A stretch of 26,272 nt of DNA from an uncultured Oscillospiraceae bacterium (GTDB lineage Bacteria > Bacillota > Clostridia > Oscillospirales > Oscillospiraceae): NCBI GenBank assembly GCA_934668285.1, contig CAKUNB010000007.1:1-26272 (forward strand). The letters are read 5' to 3'. The notes beneath the pieces are model-generated. The model was not told the DNA's origin, searched no databases, and worked only from the letters and a program-made list of their open reading frames with translations. Every line of letters starts with the position of its first letter. Position 1 is the stretch's first letter. The position numbers and the translations under genes were made by a program. Shown here in pieces: positions 1 through 7,715 of the stretch.

Positions 1-3000
1 AGGCTGCCGCTATCGCACAGGTGGCTGTTACCTATAACAAGACCACCAAGGAAGTGACCCTGACGCCCGAGGTCAAGCCCGCCATCACGAGGGATGAAAA
101 CAACAAGAAGGTCGCCTGCAAGGGCTTCGAGATCGACACGGCACTGGCCGCAAAGCTCCTGCCCTATGAGACCGAAACCTGGGACAAGTACATGAACATC
201 AAGATCGGCGAGGCTGCTGCGGACTTCTCCGCCGCCGACCTCGGCACCAAGCCCTCGGCGTTCATGGATCTCATCAACACCGTCCAGCTCTGGGGCGCAT
301 ATGACAACACCGGAAAGAACACCCCGAAGGACGATAAGGACGACAAGCCCGCAATGCTCTCCATCTCCGCACCGCTGACGGTTGGCGACAACCCCAACAT
401 CATCCCTGCCGGCGACATCAAGCTCGGCGACCTGTTTAAGCTCTATCGCTTCGAGAACTGGTTCTATCAGATCACGATGACCGGCGAGGAGGTCCATCAG
501 TGGCTCGAGTTCGCCGCCACCAAGATCCAGCTCGACAAGGAGGGTAAGCCCTACGTTTCCTCCCGCGACCTGACCTACTACGACGTCATCTACGGCGAAG
601 GCTTCACCTACACCATCGACTACACCTCCCCGATCGGCAAGCGCATCGTGGAGATGACCTACAACGGCAAGAAGGTCGAGAAGACCGACAAGTTCACGGT
701 CGTTGTCAACAACTACCGCTACAACGGCGGCGGCAACTACGTCATGTGGCTCAACAACCACGGCTGCGACTTCAAGGCCAACGATCCCGGCCGCATCATC
801 TACTCCACCCAGTTCGACATGATCCAGGGCGAGGACAAGGGCCAGGCCCGCACCCTGCTGATGGATTATATCCAGAAGGAGAAGGTCATCACCCCGACCG
901 TCACCTCCACCTGGAAGACCGTCGACAACAACAGCGACATCACCGAAATCTTCTTCACCAACGACGTGCACGGCGCTTATGAGAACTATTCCTATGCCGC
1001 AGAGCTCATGAAGTACGGCGACATTATCGTTGACGCGGGCGACAGCATTCAAGGCTCCGTCGCGACCACCCTCACCAACGGCCAGTGCATGGTCGATCTG
1101 ATGAAGGCCGTCGGCTACGACGTCGCCGTCCCCGGCAACCACGAGTTCGACTACGGTTTTGACCGCTTCCTCGAGATTGTGAAGGGCGCGGGCAATACCC
1201 CGTACGTTTCCGCAAACCTCTGGGATAAGACTGCGGACAAGGCGGTCCTCGATGCCTACAAGATCATCGAAGCCAATGGCAAGAAGTTCGCCATCGTCGG
1301 CATCACCACACCGGAAACTCTGGTAAAATCCACGCCGACGTTCTTCCAGAACGACAAGGGCGTGTACATCTATGACTTCTGCAACGACACCACCGGCGAA
1401 AAGCTCTACACCGTCGTGCAGGCCGCCGTTGACGCCGCCAAGAAGGAAGGCGCGGACTATGTCATCGCCGTCGGCCACCTCGGCATCGACGAGCAGTCCA
1501 AGCCGTGGACCTCGACCTCCGTCATTGCCAACACCACCGGCATCGATGCGCTCATCGACGGCCACTCCCACAGCACCTTCACCACCACCCAGAAGAACAA
1601 GGACGGCAAGGATGTCGTCGTTGCTCAGACCGGCACGAAGCTGAAAAACGTTGGCCGCCTCGTCATCGGCAAGGACGGCAAGATCTCCGCCGAGCTGCTT
1701 CCGGTTACGGCAGACTCCTTCGGCGGCAAGGTCGCGGAAACTGTTAAGAAAATCAAAGAAGAAGTCGATCTCGTCAGCAAGAAGGTCGTCGCCAAGACCG
1801 ATGTTGACCTGACCACGAAGGATCCCGTCACCGGCGAGCGCGCCGTCCGCAGCGCGGAAACCAACCTCGGCGACCTCTGCGCCGACGCTTACCGCGATCT
1901 GCTCGGCACCGATATCGCCTTCGTCAACGGCGGCGGCGTCCGCGCCGACATCAAGAAGGGCGACATCACCTACGGCGACATCATTGCCGTGCATCCCTTC
2001 GGCAACACCGCCTGCAAGATCGAAGTCACCGGCGAACAGATCTGGACCGCGCTGGAAATCGGCTCTGCGGCGAACCCCGGCGAGTCCGGCGGCTTCCTGC
2101 AGGTTTCCGGTCTGGAATACACCATCAACACCGCCATTCCCACTCCGGCCCGCTTCAATGAGAACAAGGAATTCGTGAAGCTCGAGGGCAAGCACAGAGT
2201 TACCGACGTCAAGATCGGCGGCGAACCCCTCGACGTGAACAAGACCTACACCCTCGGCGGCCATAACTACATGCTGCTGCAGTGCGGTGACGGCTACACC
2301 GTCTTCAAGGGCTCCAAGGTCCTTGCACAGGAAGTCGCCATCGACAACGAAGTCCTGATCAAGTACATCACCGACACCCTCAAGGGCGTTGTCGCTGCGG
2401 ATTCCATCTACGCCAATCCGACCGGCGCAGGCCGCATCCACATCGTTAACGACGTCGAGCTTCCGTTCACCGATGTGAAGGAAACCGACTGGTTCTACGA
2501 AGAGGTCAAGGAAGTCTACGCGCTGGGCGTCGTCAACGGCATGACGCTGACCACCTTCGAGCCGGAGACCAACGTCACCCGCGCCCACTTCATCACCATG
2601 CTCTACCGTCTTGACGGCGAGAAGAAGGTGGAAGACGGCACGAACTCCTTCACCGATCTGCAGAAGGGCGCCTACTACATCGACGCCATCAACTGGGGCG
2701 TGAAGCACGGCATCACCAACGGCATCAGCGCGACCGAGTTTGCTCCGGACGAGGACATCACCCGCGAGCAGATCGCCACCATGCTGTTCCGCTATGCGAC
2801 CTACGCGCAGAAGGCCGGTCTGGATCAGAAGATCGATCTGGCCACGAAGTTCGAGGATGCCGCCAAGGTTTCCGACTATGCCAAGGCAGCGCTCGAGTGG
2901 GCCGCCGCGCTTGAGATCGTCAAGGGCGACGAGAACGGCATTCGTCCGCTGGACGACGCCACCCGCGCCGAAGCAGCCGCCCTCATCGTCCGCATCCACG

Positions 3001-3017
3001 CGGTTGCAGCAAAATAA
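1..3017 (+). CDS. SLH-anchored tandem 2',3'-cyclic-nucleotide phosphodiesterase / 5'-nucleotidase (3' part)
   Basis: The frame is open from the left edge (codons from base 3), so the true start lies outside. The first ~290 visible residues look like a 5'-nucleotidase C-terminal domain (GDIKLGDLF, later NNYRYNGGGNYV). A second metallophosphoesterase follows, with TNDVHG near codon 314 (counting from the GTG at 21), DAGDSIQGS, GNHEFDYG near 372 and GHSHS near 514, i.e. the full dimetal set. A second 5'-nucleotidase C-domain (NLGDLCADAY, near 615) and three SLH repeats (about 815-998) complete it. The order resembles Bacillus YfkN, a surface enzyme that strips phosphate from 2',3'-cyclic and 5'-nucleotides. 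SLH repeats would bind secondary cell-wall polymer, so I infer extracellular nucleotide scavenging. The matching N-terminal catalytic domain is presumably just upstream. Confidence 0.9.
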   Translation, partial: AAAIAQVAVTYNKTTKEVTLTPEVKPAITRDENNKKVACKGFEIDTALAAKLLPYETETWDKYMNIKIGEAAADFSAADLGTKPSAFMDLINTVQLWGAYDNTGKNTPKDDKDDKPAMLSISAPLTVGDNPNIIPAGDIKLGDLFKLYRFENWFYQITMTGEEVHQWLEFAATKIQLDKEGKPYVSSRDLTYYDVIYGEGFTYTIDYTSPIGKRIVEMTYNGKKVEKTDKFTVVVNNYRYNGGGNYVMWLNNHGCDFKANDPGRIIYSTQFDMIQGEDKGQARTLLMDYIQKEKVITPTVTSTWKTVDNNSDITEIFFTNDVHGAYENYSYAAELMKYGDIIVDAGDSIQGSVATTLTNGQCMVDLMKAVGYDVAVPGNHEFDYGFDRFLEIVKGAGNTPYVSANLWDKTADKAVLDAYKIIEANGKKFAIVGITTPETLVKSTPTFFQNDKGVYIYDFCNDTTGEKLYTVVQAAVDAAKKEGADYVIAVGHLGIDEQSKPWTSTSVIANTTGIDALIDGHSHSTFTTTQKNKDGKDVVVAQTGTKLKNVGRLVIGKDGKISAELLPVTADSFGGKVAETVKKIKEEVDLVSKKVVAKTDVDLTTKDPVTGERAVRSAETNLGDLCADAYRDLLGTDIAFVNGGGVRADIKKGDITYGDIIAVHPFGNTACKIEVTGEQIWTALEIGSAANPGESGGFLQVSGLEYTINTAIPTPARFNENKEFVKLEGKHRVTDVKIGGEPLDVNKTYTLGGHNYMLLQCGDGYTVFKGSKVLAQEVAIDNEVLIKYITDTLKGVVAADSIYANPTGAGRIHIVNDVELPFTDVKETDWFYEEVKEVYALGVVNGMTLTTFEPETNVTRAHFITMLYRLDGEKKVEDGTNSFTDLQKGAYYIDAINWGVKHGITNGISATEFAPDEDITREQIATMLFRYATYAQKAGLDQKIDLATKFEDAAKVSDYAKAALEWAAALEIVKGDENGIRPLDDATRAEAAALIVRIHAVAAK

Positions 3018-3037
3018 ATCTTCCCGCACCTAATCCC

Positions 3038-3068
3038 GGGGAGCGGCGCACCGCGCCGCTCCCCTTTT
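3038..3068 (+). terminator. Intrinsic terminator of the SLH nucleotidase gene
   Basis: A perfect 12-bp GC-rich stem (3038-3049 with 3053-3064) has a 3-nt loop ACC and is followed by TTTT and, after GCGCC, TTTTTT. It sits 20 bases after the stop codon. Confidence 0.9.
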
Positions 3069-3200
3069 GCGCCTTTTTTCCAAGGCCAACCCTTGCGTAA
3101 AGCAGGAAGCCACCCGCGCCGCCAAAGCCCCTAACCTTGCGTAGGGCGCGATGCCCTCATCGCGCCGTCCCCGCGCCGCCGCGCCTCGGCATAAAAAAGA
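3069..3200. repeat. Intergenic repeat-like stretch with a 9-bp palindrome
   Basis: This gap has no gene. It holds CCTTGCGTA twice (3091-3099 and 3135-3143) and a palindrome GGCGCGATG/CATCGCGCC (3145-3153 with 3158-3166). GTAGGGCG occurs at 3141 and again at 3250 next to a GGGAAATTCCTGCGC segment. Similar phrases occur in the gaps near 19250 and 21670, suggesting decayed dispersed repeats. Whether they are genome-wide cannot be seen here. Confidence 0.4.
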
Positions 3201-3204
3201 TTCC

Positions 3205-3233
3205 TTGCTTTTTTCGCGGCGAAATGGTACAAT
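3205..3233 (+). promoter_or_regulatory. Sigma-A-type promoter for the P-loop/CYTH gene
   Basis: TTGCTT (3205-3210), a 17-bp spacer and TACAAT (3228-3233) preceded by TGG, which gives an extended -10. It lies about 80 bases before the chosen start codon. Confidence 0.7.
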
Positions 3234-3314
3234 AAAGTGTAGCGCGCCGTAGGGCGGGAAATTCCTGCGCTCCGGCGTTTGGAGCTGCGCAATCTGTGGA
3301 AAGAGGCGAGCGCT

Positions 3315-4421
3315 TTGGCAAAGAGAATCACCCGCATCGTACTGACCGGCGGCCCTGCCGCGGGCAAAACCACGCTCATCAGCCGCATTCTGAAGGAATT
3401 CAAGCAGGACGACGGCTGGAAGGTCATCACAATTCCGGAAACCGCAACCGAGCTGATCTCCGGCTTCGGCATCAAGCCCTTCGGCAACTGCGTGTCGATG
3501 CTGGATTTCCAATACTTCGTCATCGAGGACCAGCTGCACAAGGAGCGGCTGGCGCTGAAGGCGGCGCAGATGGTACCGGAGGAAAACGTCCTGATTATCT
3601 ACGACCGCGCACTGCTCGACGACAAGGCCTATATCACCGACGATGAGTTCCGCGAGGTGCTCGGCTCCTTCGGCAAAACCGAGGAAGAGGTCATGGAGGG
3701 CTACGACGCGGTGCTGCATCTGGTCTCCTGCGCCAAGGGCGCGGAATTTGCCTATAACTTCGGCAACGAGGCGCGCTATGAGCCGCTTGAGGTCGCGCGG
3801 GAAAAGGACGATCTGACCCTGCGCGCGTGGTCGCACCACCCGAATCTGCGCGTCATCGACAACTCCGTCGATTTTGAGGATAAAATTGCCCGCGGTCTGC
3901 GCGCGGTGTATGAAACCGTCGGCCAGCCGGTGCCGGAGGAGATCTGGCACAAGTATCTCATCGAAAAGCCCGACGAGGCGGCGCTGGTCAAGCGCTACGG
4001 CGCGGCCGGCATCGACATGATGCAGACCTATCTGTCCCAGACCAGCCCGAACATCGTCCGCCGCATCCGTCAGCAGAAAAACGGCAGCGAATACCTCTAC
4101 TTCTACACCGAGAAGCACGACAACGGCGACACGCGCTGGGAAACCGAGCGCCCGATCTCCAGCAAGGAGTACATCCAGTACCTGATGGAGGGCGACGTGA
4201 GCATGCACGCCGTTCACAAGGTGAAGTACCGCTTTACTTATCAGGGCCGCCGCTTCGAGATCGACGTCTATCCCTTCTCGGGCGAACGCGCCATCATGCG
4301 CGCCGCCCTGCCAGGCAAGGACAGCACGCCGGATGCCCCGCCGGAGATCAAAATTCTCCGCGAGGTCACCGACGATCCCGCCTACCGCAACAGTCAGCTT
4401 GCCCGCAACCAGATTCTGTAA
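3315..4421 (+). CDS. P-loop ATPase (AAA_28-like) fused to a CYTH-like domain
   Basis: Predicted 368 residues from a TTG start at 3315, chosen because GAGG sits 8 bases upstream and the protein then begins MAKRITRIVLTGG; an earlier TTG at 3279 lacks a good ribosome site. Walker A is GGPAAGKT at residues 12-19, and IIYDRALLDD is a plausible Walker B. This part resembles the NadR-like/AAA_28 nucleotide-kinase fold. The last ~130 residues carry CYTH/triphosphate-tunnel-like strands (RRIRQQKNGSEYLYFYTEK, WETERPISSKEY, KVKYRFTYQGRRFEIDVY). Such fusions occur in bacteria and, with a uridine-kinase partner, in plants. The substrate is unknown; phosphotransfer or triphosphate/polyphosphate hydrolysis are possibilities. 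It is probably cytosolic and monocistronic, between its own promoter and terminator. Confidence 0.8.
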   Translation: MAKRITRIVLTGGPAAGKTTLISRILKEFKQDDGWKVITIPETATELISGFGIKPFGNCVSMLDFQYFVIEDQLHKERLALKAAQMVPEENVLIIYDRALLDDKAYITDDEFREVLGSFGKTEEEVMEGYDAVLHLVSCAKGAEFAYNFGNEARYEPLEVAREKDDLTLRAWSHHPNLRVIDNSVDFEDKIARGLRAVYETVGQPVPEEIWHKYLIEKPDEAALVKRYGAAGIDMMQTYLSQTSPNIVRRIRQQKNGSEYLYFYTEKHDNGDTRWETERPISSKEYIQYLMEGDVSMHAVHKVKYRFTYQGRRFEIDVYPFSGERAIMRAALPGKDSTPDAPPEIKILREVTDDPAYRNSQLARNQIL

Positions 4422-4427
4422 GAAAAC

Positions 4428-4469
4428 GCCGCCGCAGAGAGGGCTTCCTCTCTGCGGCGGCTTGTTTTT
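4428..4469 (+). terminator. Intrinsic terminator between convergent CYTH-fusion and typA genes
   Basis: A 15-bp perfect stem (4428-4442 with 4447-4461), loop GCTT, followed by TTGTTTTT. It lies between two convergent genes. The upstream flank AGAAAAC gives a modest U run on the other strand, so partial bidirectional action is possible. Confidence 0.9.
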
Positions 4470-4472
4470 GAT

Positions 4473-6299
4473 TTAACCGTTGCGGGTCTTCATGAGCTGG
4501 CGCATGCGCAGGCCGTGGTCAAGCTCGCGCTTGCGGATGCGGAGGTTCTTCGGCGTGACCTCCAGCAGCTCGTCGTCCGCGAGGAATTCCAGACACTGCT
4601 CCAGCGAGAGCACCTTCGGCGTGGTCAGGCGCAGCGCCTCGTCCGAGCCGGAGGCGCGCATATTGGTCAGCTGCTTGCGCTTGCAGACGTTGACGGTCAT
4701 GTCCTCGTTGCGCGAGCAGACGCCCACAACCATGCCCGCGTAGACCTCGACGCCCGGCCCGATAAAGAGCTGGCCGCGGTCCTGCGCGTTGAACAGGCCG
4801 TAGGAGCAGGCCTCGCCGGTTTCAAAGGCGATGAGCGAGCCGCTCTTGCGGCGCTCGATCTCGCCCTTCATCGGCGCGTAGGAATCGAGCACGGAGGACA
4901 TGATGCCCTCGCCGCGCGTGTCGGTCAAAAATTCGTTGCGGTAGCCGAACAATCCGCGCGACGGCACCAGAAATTCCAGACGGTAGCGGCTGCCGACGGG
5001 GGTCATGGACACCAGATCGCCCTTGCGGCGGCCGATCTTTTCAATGACGCTGCCCATTGACGTTTCCGGCACGTCGGCGACCATGCGCTCGATCGGCTCG
5101 CAGAGCTTGCCGTCGATGGTCTTGGTCAGGACGCGCGGGGTGCTGACCTGGAATTCATAGCCCTCGCGGCGCATGGTTTCAATCAGGATGGAGATATGCA
5201 TCTCGCCGCGGCCCGCGACATTGAACGCGTCCGTTCCCTGCTCCGTCACGTGCAGCGAAACGTCCTTCAGAAGCTCGCGCGTCAGGCGGTCGCGCAGGTT
5301 GCGGGAGGTGACGTATTTTCCCTCGCGGCCCGCAAACGGCGAATCGTTGACCGAGAAGGTCATTTCAATCGTCGGGTCGGAAATTTTCACAAACGGCAGC
5401 GGCTCGACGCAGTCCGGCGCGCAGATCGTGCGGCCAATGGTGATGTCCGACATGCCGGAGAAGGCGACGATCTCACCCGCAGAGGCCTGCTGGATGGGAT
5501 TCTTGCCCAGGCCGTCAAACTCATAGAGCGCAACGACCTTGCCCTTGGCGACGTGCTCGGGGTCGTGGTAGTCGCAGATGGTGACCTCCTGATTCTGCCG
5601 GAGGGTGCCGCGCTCGATGCGGCCAATGCCGATACGGCCGACGTAGTCATTGTAGTCGATGGACGACACGAGCATCTGCACGGGGGCCGTCGGATCGCCG
5701 GACGGCGCGGGGATATAGTTGACGATGGTATCGAACAGCGGGTCGAGGTTCACGCCCGTCTCGTTCGGCGAATAGCTGGCCACGCCGAGCCGCGCCGAGC
5801 AGAACAGCGTCGGCGAGGCGAACTGCTCGTCCGTCGCGTTCAGGTCGAGCAGCAGCTCCAGCACCTCGTCCATAACCTCCTCGACGCGGGCGTCGATGCG
5901 GTCGATCTTGTTGACGACGACGATGACCTTGTGGCCCAGCTCCAGCGCCTTTTGCAGCACGAAGCGCGTCTGCGGCATGGGGCCTTCGGCCGCATCGACC
6001 AGCAGCAGAACGCCGTTGACCATCTTCAGAATGCGCTCGACCTCGCCGCCGAAATCCGCGTGGCCCGGGGTGTCGACGATGTTGATTTTTGTTCCCTTAT
6101 AGTGCACAGCGGTGTTCTTTGCAAGAATCGTGATGCCGCGCTCGCGCTCCAGATCGCCGGAATCCATCACGCGGTCGACCACCGCCTGATTTTCGCGGTA
6201 GATGCCGCCCTGCTTGAGCATTTCGTCGACAAGCGTGGTTTTGCCATGGTCGACGTGGGCGATAATTGCGATATTACGAATATTTTTCTGTTCAGCCAT
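4473..6299 (-). CDS. typA: Ribosome-associated GTPase TypA/BipA
   Basis: Predicted 608 residues, the family's usual length. The start ATG at 6299 gives MAEQKNIRNIAIIAHVDHGKTT; the longer open frame upstream has no support, and GGAAAGGGAC precedes this ATG. G1 is AHVDHGKT (residues 14-21), with RGITI, DTPGH and NKID all present. Elongation-factor domains II, III and V follow, then the BipA-specific C-terminal domain (LFNAQDRGQLFIGPG and the TNMRASGSDEALRL region). TypA is a translational GTPase that binds the 70S ribosome and supports 50S assembly and stress or cold growth. It has its own promoter and a short leader, and faces the multidrug-export-like gene divergently. Confidence 0.97.
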   Translation of the reverse strand: MAEQKNIRNIAIIAHVDHGKTTLVDEMLKQGGIYRENQAVVDRVMDSGDLERERGITILAKNTAVHYKGTKINIVDTPGHADFGGEVERILKMVNGVLLLVDAAEGPMPQTRFVLQKALELGHKVIVVVNKIDRIDARVEEVMDEVLELLLDLNATDEQFASPTLFCSARLGVASYSPNETGVNLDPLFDTIVNYIPAPSGDPTAPVQMLVSSIDYNDYVGRIGIGRIERGTLRQNQEVTICDYHDPEHVAKGKVVALYEFDGLGKNPIQQASAGEIVAFSGMSDITIGRTICAPDCVEPLPFVKISDPTIEMTFSVNDSPFAGREGKYVTSRNLRDRLTRELLKDVSLHVTEQGTDAFNVAGRGEMHISILIETMRREGYEFQVSTPRVLTKTIDGKLCEPIERMVADVPETSMGSVIEKIGRRKGDLVSMTPVGSRYRLEFLVPSRGLFGYRNEFLTDTRGEGIMSSVLDSYAPMKGEIERRKSGSLIAFETGEACSYGLFNAQDRGQLFIGPGVEVYAGMVVGVCSRNEDMTVNVCKRKQLTNMRASGSDEALRLTTPKVLSLEQCLEFLADDELLEVTPKNLRIRKRELDHGLRMRQLMKTRNG

Positions 6300-6318
6300 T
6301 GCGATCTGTCCCTTTCCG

Positions 6319-6334
6319 AGCGGCACTTGCCGCT
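6319..6334 (-). other. Small hairpin in the typA leader
   Basis: AGCGGCA and TGCCGCT form a 7-bp stem with a 2-nt centre in the typA 5' leader, just upstream of its ribosome site. It could affect initiation or mRNA stability, or be incidental. Confidence 0.35.
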
Positions 6335-6364
6335 GATTCATTTGATATGAGTTCACAATAGGAA

Positions 6365-6393
6365 AATATACCACATTTTCGCCGTTAATGCAA
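6365..6393 (-). promoter_or_regulatory. typA promoter
   Basis: Read on the - strand: TTGCAT (6393-6388), a 17-bp spacer ending TGG, then TATATT (6370-6365). This is a good sigma-A site with an extended -10, about 65 bases before the typA start. Confidence 0.75.
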
Positions 6394-6452
6394 TAGAAAA
6401 TCTGCAATTTCGCAAGGATACCGGCAAAAACCGCCGACGGACGGCGAGGGAA

Positions 6453-6481
6453 TTGACACCGGTACGGAAAAATGATATGAT
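6453..6481 (+). promoter_or_regulatory. Promoter of the multidrug-export-like / dCMP deaminase pair
   Basis: Perfect TTGACA (6453-6458), a 17-bp spacer and TATGAT (6476-6481). The start point would fall near 6488, leaving a ~60-base leader before the ATG at 6549. Confidence 0.8.
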
Positions 6482-6548
6482 GGAGGTCAGAAAAGCGCCC
6501 CGTGTCCCGCGTTCCGTGCGGGCGGCAGCGCTTCGATGGGAGAATTCT

Positions 6549-7097
6549 ATGAAGCGTTTTATCATTTTTGTCCTGCTGCTCGTCCTGCTGCTGACGCTCG
6601 GCGGCTGCCAGGAGCACCACACCGCCGACGGCATTCCGGAGGAGCTGGTCACCTTCCTCATCGCCATGGTGCCGGTCATCGAGCTGCGCGGCGCGATTCC
6701 CTACGCGCTGGCGGCGGGCATTTCGCCGTGGCTGGCGTTTCTGCTGAGCGTGCTGGGCAACATGGTGCCTGTGCCGTTCATTCTGCTGTTCATCCGCAAA
6801 ATTCTGGACTGGATGAAGCAGTACCCACGCCTGCGGCCGGTCGCCGACTGGGTAGAGGTCCGCGCCGCCGGTAAGGGCGCGCGGGTCAAGCGCTCGCAGG
6901 TCATCGGCCTGTTCATCTTTGTCGCCATCCCGCTGCCGGGCACCGGCGCGTGGACGGGCGCGCTGATTGCCTCGCTGGTCAACATGCGGATGCGGCGGGC
7001 TATTCCGGTGATTTTCCTCGCCGTGCTGACGGCGGGTCTTATCGTTACATTGATTTTGCAGCTCGGCATTACGGCGCTGAGCTTTCTGGTCGGCTGA
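6549..7097 (+). CDS. Small multidrug-export family membrane protein (Sm_multidrug_ex-like) with lipobox-like N terminus
   Basis: Predicted 182 residues. The ATG at 6549 is preceded by GGGAG at 6 bases; longer readings start inside the promoter. The core (VTFLIAMVPVIELRGAIPYALAAGISPWLAFLLSVLGNMVPVP, in sections, then FVAIPLPGTGAWTGALIASL) matches the small multidrug export protein family, a little-studied set of ~150-170-residue membrane proteins whose transport role is mostly by name. About four membrane segments are visible. Unusually, the protein begins MKRFIIFVLLLVLLLTLGGCQE, which reads as a signal peptide with lipobox LGGC ahead of the family domain. It may be a lipidated form or simply an extra membrane segment. 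The dCMP deaminase follows after 11 bases. Confidence 0.8.
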   Translation: MKRFIIFVLLLVLLLTLGGCQEHHTADGIPEELVTFLIAMVPVIELRGAIPYALAAGISPWLAFLLSVLGNMVPVPFILLFIRKILDWMKQYPRLRPVADWVEVRAAGKGARVKRSQVIGLFIFVAIPLPGTGAWTGALIASLVNMRMRRAIPVIFLAVLTAGLIVTLILQLGITALSFLVG

Positions 7098-7108
7098 GGA
7101 GGGCACAG

Positions 7109-7582
7109 ATGAAACGCGAGGGCTACATTTCCTGGGATGAATACTTCATGGGCATTGCGCTGCTGGCCGCCAACCGCAGCAAGGATCCGAACACGCAAGT
7201 CGGCGCGTGCATCGTTTCGCCGGAAAATGTCATCATTTCCACCGGCTATAACGGCCTGCCGAACGGGTGCAGCGACGACGACTACCCGTGGGACAGCGGC
7301 AAGTATCCCTTCGTCGTGCACGCCGAGCTGAACGCCATTCTCAATGCGGGCGGGCGCTTGCTGCGCGGGGCCAGAATCTACGTGGCGCTGTTTCCGTGCA
7401 ACGAGTGCGCCAAGGCCATCATCCAGAGCGGCATTTCGGAAATTTTATACCTCTCGGACAAATACGACGGGACGGAGATGAATCTCGCCTCCAAGCGCAT
7501 GCTCGACTCCGCCGGCGTCCGCTACCGCCGCCTGACGACAACGCTCGACACCCTGACCCTGAATTTTCGGGTGGAAAAATAA
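7109..7582 (+). CDS. Deoxycytidylate (dCMP) deaminase
   Basis: Predicted 157 residues, normal for ComEB-type dCMP deaminases. The ATG at 7109 follows GAGGAGGG and gives MKREGYISWDEYFMGIALL; upstream in-frame codons lie in the preceding gene. The zinc site is complete: H71 and catalytic E73 in HAELNAI, and C97/C100 in PCNEC. The DPNTQVGACIV region and a YNG-LP loop are typical of the family. The enzyme converts dCMP to dUMP, feeding thymidylate synthesis in the cytosol. It shares a transcript with the upstream membrane protein, with no evident functional link. Confidence 0.93.
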   Translation: MKREGYISWDEYFMGIALLAANRSKDPNTQVGACIVSPENVIISTGYNGLPNGCSDDDYPWDSGKYPFVVHAELNAILNAGGRLLRGARIYVALFPCNECAKAIIQSGISEILYLSDKYDGTEMNLASKRMLDSAGVRYRRLTTTLDTLTLNFRVEK

Positions 7583-7595
7583 AACTCTCCGGTCT

Positions 7596-7659
7596 TGTCA
7601 TTGCGATGTCGCAGCTGTAAGGCGGCAGAGCCGCCAACAGCTGCGACATCGCAATGACA
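7596..7659. repeat. 64-bp perfect palindromic element (REP-like)
   Basis: Arms of 22 bp (7596-7617 and 7638-7659) are exact reverse complements, beginning TGTCATTGCGATG. Inside lies a second stem GGCGGC-aga-GCCGCC (7621-7635). It lies just after the dCMP deaminase stop and before that gene's terminator. TGTCATTGCGA-type palindromes are, to my recollection, frequent as dispersed elements in gut clostridial genomes; copy number cannot be judged from one window. Confidence 0.75.
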
Positions 7660-7685
7660 CGCAGGGTAGTTTTTCGACAAGCTGC

Positions 7686-7714
7686 CGCCGTCCCCGTTCG
7701 GGGACGGCGTTTTT
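7686..7714 (+). terminator. Intrinsic terminator of the dCMP deaminase transcript
   Basis: A 10-bp stem CGCCGTCCCC/GGGGACGGCG (7686-7695 with 7700-7709), loop GTTC, followed by TTTTTAT. It ends just before the stop of the convergent exonuclease gene. Confidence 0.88.
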
Positions 7715-7715
7715 A

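Noticed and set aside
3030-4217. 395-residue open frame on the - strand opposite the CYTH-fusion gene
   Set aside because: It is the mirror of a GC-rich coding frame, lacks recognisable motifs, and is crossed by a terminator and promoter of the + strand gene.
4515-6350. Long + strand open frames opposite typA
   Set aside because: Composition is rich in R, H, A and D as expected for antisense of a GC-rich gene; typA explains the region fully.
6453-6548. Upstream extension of the multidrug-export-like protein
   Set aside because: The first codons overlap the -35 and -10 of a strong promoter, and the ATG at 6549 has a good ribosome site.
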